From the NCBI RefSeq assembly GCF_003316845.1, contig NZ_QMIK01000005.1, positions 124,001 through 188,000 of the forward strand: a stretch of 64,000 nt of DNA, written 5' to 3'. Position 1 is the first letter of the stretch; the number at the start of each line of letters is the position of its first letter. Source of the DNA: Cognataquiflexum aquatile. Lineage in GTDB: Bacteria; Bacteroidota; Bacteroidia; Cytophagales; Cyclobacteriaceae. The notes beneath the pieces are model-generated. The model was given only the letters and a program-made list of their open reading frames with translations. It was not told the DNA's origin and searched no databases. Positions 58,639 through 64,000 of the stretch are shown piece by piece. Made by a program: the position numbers and the translations under genes.

Positions 58639-59955
58639 TTATCTTTTTTTGAAATAAATTACTCTTTTTGTATTTGTCCCACATTTAAAATGCTCACCGA
58701 TCCTTAGTCCAACCACCCAGGCAATTTCATCACCCGACCACAGTACTAAAACCTGCTTTTTTTGGATCAAGGGCATTTTCAAATCTACTAATAAATCACT
58801 GATTTTTTTTGGTTTGTCCATTCCAAGTGGAATAATCCTGTCTCCGGCACCCCATTTTTTGAGGACAAGCGGAAACCGGAGCTTGTCCAGATCGAGCATC
58901 GCATTTTCTTTGGATTTATCGGTATCTATGTCACCCTCCAAATGGAGAAGGTCATAAATTTTATCCTTAATCCGGATAGAAATCTCATGTCGCTCAATCT
59001 TTTTTTCTTCCCATTCAAAATCATTTTTCCCCAAAATCAAATGCTCCCTGTCCTTATTCAGCATAAAATCCGCTGCATAGAAAGTTTTTCCTGATTCCCC
59101 TTTATCAATAGAAGAAAAAATATCCTGAACATCTGCAAAAGAAAAACCAAAATCCCTCAACCAATAATACAACATGGAATGTTTTCCCGGGATATTGTGG
59201 ATTTCTTCTATAGCCAGATATTGGTATTCTCCTTCTGTGGATATTACTTCACTTTTCCACTTTTCATACAAAGAGAAAAATGCCCGTCCGGTATCTTTCA
59301 GTCTTTTGAAACTCATATCCATGATCTGAAGTCCTTCCGGAAATTCCTCTTTCAGTAAAGGAAAAACCCTGTTTCGAAGGATGTTTCTTTTGTATTCATT
59401 CTTTTGGTTACTGCTGTCCTCCCTCCATGTATGCGAGTTTTGGATCATATATTCAGTGATCTCCGACCTTGAAAATCCCAGCAAAGGCCGGATGACATTT
59501 CCCCTTTGCTCGGACATGCCATAAATCCCTTCAATGCCTGTCCCTCTTAATAAGTTGAGAAAAATCGTCTCCAGCTGGTCATCAGCGTGGTGGGCCACCA
59601 AAAGCCCTGTGTAGCCATATTCTTTTATGACCTGCTCAAACCAACCATATCGGAATTCCCTTGCCGCCATCTGGACAGAAATTCCAACTTGATCAATTTC
59701 TTCTTTACCAGGTCGGATTACGTGGATTTTCACACCCCATTCATTTGCCAACCCACTGACAAAAGCTTCGTCTTGATTACTTTCATCTCCTCTTAGTCCA
59801 AAATTGACATGGGCGGGTGCAAAAGAAATTTTAGCAGACCGTAATAAATATCCCAAACATACACTGTCAATTCCCCCGCTGATAGCTAAGAGATAGGTTT
59901 TACTTTCATCCAAAAGTTTTTTTGAACGTATATGGTTTTTAAAAAGCTCTTCCAT
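58639..59955 (-). CDS. tilS: tRNA(Ile)-lysidine synthetase
   Basis: A 438-residue ATP-dependent ligase that changes C34 of tRNA-Ile (CAU) to lysidine. The N-type ATP pyrophosphatase PP-loop SGGIDS is at 26-31, with HVNFGLRGDESNQDEAFV, LLVAHHADDQLETIFLNLLRG as LLVAHHADDQLET and the C-terminal TilS domain with KKWGAGDRIIPLGM and KKISDLLVDLKM. Length is usual. It overlaps nothing but is three bases ahead of the cNMP-binding gene, and 50 bases separate its start from the divergent OstA-like gene. Confidence 0.95.
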   Translation of the reverse strand: MEELFKNHIRSKKLLDESKTYLLAISGGIDSVCLGYLLRSAKISFAPAHVNFGLRGDESNQDEAFVSGLANEWGVKIHVIRPGKEEIDQVGISVQMAAREFRYGWFEQVIKEYGYTGLLVAHHADDQLETIFLNLLRGTGIEGIYGMSEQRGNVIRPLLGFSRSEITEYMIQNSHTWREDSSNQKNEYKRNILRNRVFPLLKEEFPEGLQIMDMSFKRLKDTGRAFFSLYEKWKSEVISTEGEYQYLAIEEIHNIPGKHSMLYYWLRDFGFSFADVQDIFSSIDKGESGKTFYAADFMLNKDREHLILGKNDFEWEEKKIERHEISIRIKDKIYDLLHLEGDIDTDKSKENAMLDLDKLRFPLVLKKWGAGDRIIPLGMDKPKKISDLLVDLKMPLIQKKQVLVLWSGDEIAWVVGLRIGEHFKCGTNTKRVIYFKKR

Positions 59956-60005
59956 AAATCAAAAATACCATTTTTGGTTAATTTGCGTCTTGATTCAAAA
60001 TCTCA

Positions 60006-61622
60006 ATGAATAAATTTCCTTATTTTCTTACCCTTCTTTTTTATGTTGGACTCCATCTAGGCCTCCAAGCCCAAAACATGTTGGAAATCCAAAATGCAGA
60101 ACTGCTTCAAGGGGCCCAGGGATTTGAGAGGTTACTCATTGATGTCAGGATGAAACATCAAAATTCACTGATTTATTGCGACTCTGCCCATTTCTTTAGG
60201 GCCGAAAATCGGGCAATTCTTTTTGGAAATGTCCGAATAGTCGATACTGAAGATCCGATCACCACTACGAGTGGATATGCTGAATACGATGGCAATACGA
60301 AAACAGCCAAACTTAGAAACAACGTCATTTTCAAAAATCAAACTACTACCCTGACAACGAATTTTTTGGATTACAACAGGGCTACTGGTGTTGCCAATTA
60401 TTTCAATGACGGAAAAGTAGTGGACAGTACAAACGTCCTTACGAGTGAAAACGGGACTTATGAAACGCTTTTGGAAAAAATCACCTTTACCGATAAGGTC
60501 ATTTTGGTCAACCCTGATTATACCTTAAAAACAGATTTTTTGATATACCTGACCGTGCCAAAAACCGCTGAAACTGTCGGGGTTACCAATATAGTATCGA
60601 AGGAAGGACATCTTCTTAACGCTCAGAAAGGAAGTTTCTATAATACCGAAAGTAAAGTATTTAGGTTTTATGAAGGGGACGTAGAAACAGAAACTAGCCT
60701 CGTCTATGCAGAGACGTTATACTATGAAGAAAAAAACAAATACTACGAGGGAAAAGTAAACGTAAGCCTTTACAACAAGGAAAGGAATATTGAAATATTT
60801 GGGGATGAAGGGAAATATTGGGAGGACCGCAAATACAGTATCGTATTTGGAAATGCGCTAGTCAGAAAATATCTGGAAACTGATACCATGTATGTGGCAG
60901 CCGACACCCTCATCTCAGAAGAAAAGGAGGAATCAGAGGAAAGGTTTTTGTATGCATTTCACAATGTCCGCCTGATCAAATCGGCTATGCACGCAATATC
61001 AGACTCTTTGGTTTATATCAATTCGGATTCTTTGATCCATATGTACAAAGACCCCGTAATATGGGAGGATAAAAGCCAGATTACAGCGGACAGTATTAGT
61101 TTTTATATCGTAAATGAAGAAATCGACCGGGTAAATTTAATTCAGAATGCTTTCACCGTAAACCGCGATACCCTTGGTAATTACAATCAGATGAAGGGCA
61201 GGAAAATGACCGGATATTTCAAAGATCAAAAGATAAGCAGACTGCACATACAAGGAAACGGCGAATCGATTTACTTTGACCTTGTCAGCGACACTTTGCT
61301 GAGAGGAATGAATAAAATGCTGTGCGCCAATATCATGATGTTCTTTGAAGATGGAAACATTAAGAAGATAAATTGGCTGGTAAAACCTGAGGGCAATTTC
61401 AAACCGCCCCATTTGATAGAAGAAAAAGACAAGCTTTTGGAGGGCTTTGAATGGAGAGGTGATGAAAAACCGACCATGTCAGCCATCAATGAATGGCGAA
61501 CACCGAAAAATAGAGACAAAAAAAGATTTAATTTTTTTAATGAACCTGATGCGGTTGTTCCCGCTCCAACTGATGAGGAAATACAAAAACTTTTAGAAGA
61601 AAAACTAAAATCAGGAAATTAA
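60006..61622 (+). CDS. OstA-like protein (LPS transport, LptA-type)
   Basis: A 538-residue exported protein (Sec signal FPYFLTLLFYVGLHLGLQAQ) built of repeated OstA/LptA-like strands: SLIYCDSAHFFRAENRAILFGN, AEYDGNTKTAKLRNNVIFKN (shown in part: KTAKLRNNVIF), FYEGDVETETSLVYAETLYY (part) and YMYAADTLISEE-like segments. The domain forms a beta-jelly roll that carries lipopolysaccharide across the periplasm. The length is far above LptA (about 185 residues) and matches the Bacteroidota OstA-like proteins with many repeats. The C-terminal tail is charged. Its divergent neighbour is tilS; the exact LPS step is inference from family. Confidence 0.88.
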   Translation: MNKFPYFLTLLFYVGLHLGLQAQNMLEIQNAELLQGAQGFERLLIDVRMKHQNSLIYCDSAHFFRAENRAILFGNVRIVDTEDPITTTSGYAEYDGNTKTAKLRNNVIFKNQTTTLTTNFLDYNRATGVANYFNDGKVVDSTNVLTSENGTYETLLEKITFTDKVILVNPDYTLKTDFLIYLTVPKTAETVGVTNIVSKEGHLLNAQKGSFYNTESKVFRFYEGDVETETSLVYAETLYYEEKNKYYEGKVNVSLYNKERNIEIFGDEGKYWEDRKYSIVFGNALVRKYLETDTMYVAADTLISEEKEESEERFLYAFHNVRLIKSAMHAISDSLVYINSDSLIHMYKDPVIWEDKSQITADSISFYIVNEEIDRVNLIQNAFTVNRDTLGNYNQMKGRKMTGYFKDQKISRLHIQGNGESIYFDLVSDTLLRGMNKMLCANIMMFFEDGNIKKINWLVKPEGNFKPPHLIEEKDKLLEGFEWRGDEKPTMSAINEWRTPKNRDKKRFNFFNEPDAVVPAPTDEEIQKLLEEKLKSGN

Positions 61623-61694
61623 ATACATCCTGTGAAAATCAGGGACCAAAAAAATCCCTCTCAAACGGAATCCTTTAAAAAAAATTTTATAGAA

Positions 61695-61744
61695 GGTTAA
61701 CAATTTTTAACCGCCAATGTATGAAAACACCAAACCTATTTGGT
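61695..61744. repeat. Two short inverted repeats before the T9SS substrate gene
   Basis: GGTTAA/TTAACC (61695-61700 with 61707-61712) and ACCAAA/TTTGGT (61729-61734 with 61739-61744) stand in a row in the 184-base gap between the OstA-like gene and the next ATG. They may be regulatory or weak terminators. Confidence 0.35.
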
Positions 61745-61806
61745 AAATTTATACGTAACAATATTTATTGAGACTCAGCTAATACGGCCTATTGATAGAA
61801 ATTTAC

Positions 61807-62514
61807 ATGAAACGGATTTTCTTACTTTTTTCCTTTTGCTTGATGATGCTTCCCCTATTTTCGGAAGCCCAGGTAAAGGTATTGTCAGAAACCATCGAAT
61901 TCAGCGGAACAATAGGCAGTTCTCAACGAAAATCCCTCATCATCCAAAACGAAAGCAACCAAGCCCGCGAGTATAGTTTAAAATTTCTCAGGGGAAATAT
62001 CGGCTCTTCACAAAATGTGAAAATCTGTATTGGAGAAAAATGTTTCGACCCAAAAAGAGACCTTTCCAAAATCAAAATTTCCCTCGGCCCGGGAGAAATT
62101 TTCACTGATTTATATTTAGAATTTGAAATGGGAATCACAGAAACCAAAGGAAACTTTGATCTTCATTTCTACAACAGTACCAACATCCGGGATGTATTTG
62201 TGATTGAATCAGTATATGAGGTCTTCAGCCCAAGTGCAGACGAAACAAACCACAAGGATATCAGTATCGGCAGTGCTTACCCAAATCCAACCCATAGAAC
62301 AGCACAGATAGATTACATTATTAAAAATCCGAATGCTGTTGTGAAAATCAGCATCAATAGCTTTATAGGAAACCCTGTCGCAGAATTCCAATTAGACCCT
62401 CTTCAAAAGAACCTGGTTATCAATGTCGCTGATTTTAATCCGGGTGTTTATTTTTATACATTATTCGTAGACAATAAAAATATTGTCACCAAAAAACTCG
62501 TTGTCAAGAAGTAA
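61807..62514 (+). CDS. Secreted protein with type IX secretion C-terminal sorting domain
   Basis: A 235-residue protein; ATG 61807 opens the Sec signal (RIFLLFSFCLMMLPLFSEAQ). Residues about 25-150 form a beta-sandwich with a Cys pair (CIGEKC). The C-terminal 80 residues are a Por_Secre_tail sorting domain: SAYPNPTHRTAQIDY, then VKISINSFIGNPV and PGVYFYTLFVDNKNIVTKKLVVKK given as PGVYFYTLF and NIVTKKLVVKK. Type IX substrates cross the outer membrane and are cleaved or anchored there. No T9SS core genes are in the window. The gene stands alone, 70 bases before bamD. Confidence 0.87.
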   Translation: MKRIFLLFSFCLMMLPLFSEAQVKVLSETIEFSGTIGSSQRKSLIIQNESNQAREYSLKFLRGNIGSSQNVKICIGEKCFDPKRDLSKIKISLGPGEIFTDLYLEFEMGITETKGNFDLHFYNSTNIRDVFVIESVYEVFSPSADETNHKDISIGSAYPNPTHRTAQIDYIIKNPNAVVKISINSFIGNPVAEFQLDPLQKNLVINVADFNPGVYFYTLFVDNKNIVTKKLVVKK

Positions 62515-62538
62515 GCCCCTCCTGCATTTGATAAATAA

Positions 62539-62569
62539 TTGGTTTCAAATGAATATTCCTTTATATTTG
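62539..62569 (+). promoter_or_regulatory. Promoter of the bamD-rpoZ-coaBC operon
   Basis: TATATTTG at 62562-62569 is an exact -7 box; TTGG at 62539-62542 serves as -33 with a 19-base gap, the spacing usual for Bacteroidota. The ATG of bamD follows 15 bases after the -7 box, giving a very short leader. Confidence 0.68.
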
Positions 62570-62584
62570 CGCCTCCAAAAAGCA

Positions 62585-63493
62585 ATGAAAAAATTCTCCT
62601 TATACATACTCCCATTAGTATTTCTTATTGCTGTTTCAAGTTGCACGGGATTCTATAAATTAGAAAAAAGTACCAACTGGGAAGAACTCTATGAGGCCGC
62701 CAACAAGTATTACAACGAAGGAGAATTTAGTAAAGCCATCATCCTTTATGACAAAGTCCTTCCCGTAATCAGAGGAAGCGAAAAGGCAGAGCTTGCAGAT
62801 TTCAATTACGCTTACAGCCATTTCAAATTAAAGAGATACATAGAGTCGGCAGGTTATTTCAATACCTTCTACCAAACCTACAATAGATCTCCGTTAGCAG
62901 AAGAGGCATTATTTATGAATGCCTACTCACTTTACCTAGATGCACCGGATTACAATCTGGACCAAAAAAGTAGCCATGATGCGGTAAATGCCATTCAAAT
63001 ATTCCTCAATAGATTTCCTGAATCTGACTCTTATGAAAGAGCAACAGCAATGATTGAGGATCTTCAGATCAGGTTTGAGGAAAAAGCATACCAAGAGTCA
63101 ATGTTGTATTTGAGGTTGACAGATGGCTTGTATCCGGGAGATTTCTACCGTGCTTGTATCATCAATTTTCAGAACTTTGCAAAAAATTATCCAGACAGCA
63201 AGCACAACGAGGAACTTGGATACAAACTGATAGAAGTTTCTTTGGCATATGGTGAAAGAAGTGTTTTTGACAAAAAAGAAGAAAGGTTGAAAGATGTCTC
63301 CAAATATGCGTCACAGTTCAAAAGAAAATATCCTGAAAGCAAATACTTGGGAAGTATAGAGGAAATTGTAAAAAAATCCCAAGTAGAAATACTTGCCCAT
63401 CAGAAAGTGAAGAAAGAATACGAAGAGGAAGTAGCAAGAGCCAAGGCAGAAGAGGAAGCAGCTAAAAGTGAAAACCTCAGTAAAGACAAATAA
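62585..63493 (+). CDS. bamD: Outer membrane protein assembly factor BamD
   Basis: A 302-residue lipoprotein of the Bam complex, which inserts barrels in the outer membrane. ATG 62585 is chosen for the lipoprotein signal (MKKFSLYILPLVFLIAVSSC, Cys20); an in-frame codon at 62483 lies upstream of the promoter and is rejected. The body is five TPR-like helical repeats: WEELYEAANKYYNEGEFSKAI, ADFNYAYSHFKLKRYIESAGYF and SPLAEEALFMNAYSLYL, and later FAKNYPDSKHNEELGYKLIE. The C-terminal helix is Lys/Glu-rich. It is the first gene of the bamD-rpoZ-coaBC run. Confidence 0.93.
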   Translation: MKKFSLYILPLVFLIAVSSCTGFYKLEKSTNWEELYEAANKYYNEGEFSKAIILYDKVLPVIRGSEKAELADFNYAYSHFKLKRYIESAGYFNTFYQTYNRSPLAEEALFMNAYSLYLDAPDYNLDQKSSHDAVNAIQIFLNRFPESDSYERATAMIEDLQIRFEEKAYQESMLYLRLTDGLYPGDFYRACIINFQNFAKNYPDSKHNEELGYKLIEVSLAYGERSVFDKKEERLKDVSKYASQFKRKYPESKYLGSIEEIVKKSQVEILAHQKVKKEYEEEVARAKAEEEAAKSENLSKDK

Positions 63494-63520
63494 AACAGCA
63501 GCAATTTAAATCAATCAAAT

Positions 63521-63832
63521 ATGGCAGTCAATCCGTCAATCATTACCAGAGATTTGGACAAGATTTCTGAAAAAACAGGAAATTTGTATGAGTCTATCCA
63601 TATTGCCTCTCAGAGAGCAAAGCAGATTTCTTCAAGCATGAAGGAAGAATTGAACAACAAACTCTCTGAATTTGCTTCGACAGTTGATAATCTTGAAGAA
63701 GTATTTGAAAACAAAGAGCAAATTGAGATTTCCAAGTTCTACGAAAGAATGCCTAAGCCATCTTCATTGGCGATGGAAGAATTTTTGGAAGACAAATTAT
63801 ATTTCAGACGTCCTGAAGCACCAACAGAATAA
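63521..63832 (+). CDS. rpoZ: DNA-directed RNA polymerase omega subunit, Bacteroidota type
   Basis: A 103-residue small subunit that assists assembly of the beta' subunit. It contains the omega/Rpb6 helix pair: [27 protein letters not shown] (the ASQRAKQI signature in place of the AxxRARQL of proteobacterial omega). The C-terminal tail is longer and acidic ([20 protein letters not shown]). Position between bamD and coaBC is usual in Bacteroidota. Its TAA shares one base with the ATG of coaBC. Confidence 0.88.
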   Translation: MAVNPSIITRDLDKISEKTGNLYESIHIASQRAKQISSSMKEELNNKLSEFASTVDNLEEVFENKEQIEISKFYERMPKPSSLAMEEFLEDKLYFRRPEAPTE

Positions 63833-64000
63833 TGCTTTTAAAGGGGAAAAAGATTTTATTGGGAGTTACAGGAAGCATAGCGGCTTACAAGTCAGCTATC
63901 CTTACCAGACTCCTAATCAAAGAAGGAGCAGAAGTACAAGTCATCATGAGTACTTCTGCTCTTGATTTTATTACCCCTTTAACATTGGCTACACTTTCCA
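63832..64000 (+). CDS. coaBC: Phosphopantothenoylcysteine decarboxylase/ligase (5' part only)
   Basis: The first 56 codons of coaBC, which turns 4'-phosphopantothenate to 4'-phosphopantetheine for coenzyme A. The flavin-binding decarboxylase start is clear: [30 protein letters not shown] and [11 protein letters not shown]. The ATG overlaps the rpoZ stop by one base (TAATG). The rest of the decarboxylase and the whole ligase domain lie off the right edge. Confidence 0.9.
   Translation, partial: MLLKGKKILLGVTGSIAAYKSAILTRLLIKEGAEVQVIMSTSALDFITPLTLATLS

Overview
The window reads as a chromosomal segment of a Bacteroidota bacterium, most likely order Cytophagales and probably near Cyclobacteriaceae (inference from gene content, no search run). 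Evidence: several promoters carry the Bacteroidota -7 box TAnnTTTG; there are DUF4249 lipoproteins beside a TonB-dependent receptor, a type IX secretion C-terminal sorting domain, a DUF3078 protein, an OstA-like protein, the Bacteroidota form of RNA polymerase omega in the order bamD-rpoZ-coaBC, and a tmRNA whose tag reads GETSYAMAA. Coding density is high and most of the window is ordinary core genome with accessory blocks between.

Layout. 1-5266 (minus): a run aroQ, class V aminotransferase, MarC-type membrane protein, rnhA, trmN, an IPT/kelch lipoprotein and the start of a receptor-like protein. 5383-12068 (plus): a small toxin-antitoxin pair overlapping xerD, then pyrD, ftsK, lolA, pyrF, closed by a strong terminator. 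12305-24181: a sugar-catabolism block with two divergent halves: a Sec-exported TIM-barrel isomerase, a Tat-exported NHL propeller, a 3-keto-disaccharide-hydrolase-type protein, three Tat-signal Gfo/Idh/MocA oxidoreductases, a sodium:solute symporter and a fused NagB-NagA enzyme. A Fic protein with a winged-helix-like N-terminus sits inside the block behind a striking array of six operator-like half-sites that overlaps its promoter. 24253-29588: a VOC protein, then an SdrD-like lipoprotein and a propeller histidine kinase on the minus strand. 30056-35955: pepP, a divergent M16 peptidase, an O-methyltransferase, a LysM lytic transglycosylase and a DUF3078 protein. 35952-38432: dnaX, split over two frames at an A10 run, and ssrA (tmRNA). 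38496-46474: a small unknown gene, an ABC exporter pair, a nitroreductase, a three-domain HAD/GNAT/SGNH-like protein, rarA and a second exported TIM-barrel isomerase. 46657-54082: a five-gene envelope operon (unknown secreted protein, TonB-dependent receptor, two tandem DUF4249 lipoproteins, MG2-like secreted protein). 54113-64000: an anchored propeller protein, mdh, a cNMP-binding protein with tilS, the OstA-like gene, a T9SS substrate, and bamD-rpoZ-coaBC.

How the genes work together. The sugar block looks like a route in which periplasmic, Tat-exported oxidoreductases and lyase/hydrolase-type partners process glycosides, the symporter imports a product, and the NagBA fusion handles amino-sugar phosphates; this is inference from domain content. 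The 46.6-54.1 kb operon looks like an outer-membrane uptake or surface-assembly unit without a SusD partner. No CRISPR array, prophage, insertion sequence, rRNA or ordinary tRNA gene was seen. The most unusual items are the Fic operator array, the dnaX slippage site, the NagB-NagA fusion, the toxin-antitoxin pair wedged against xerD and the HAD/GNAT/SGNH-like fusion.
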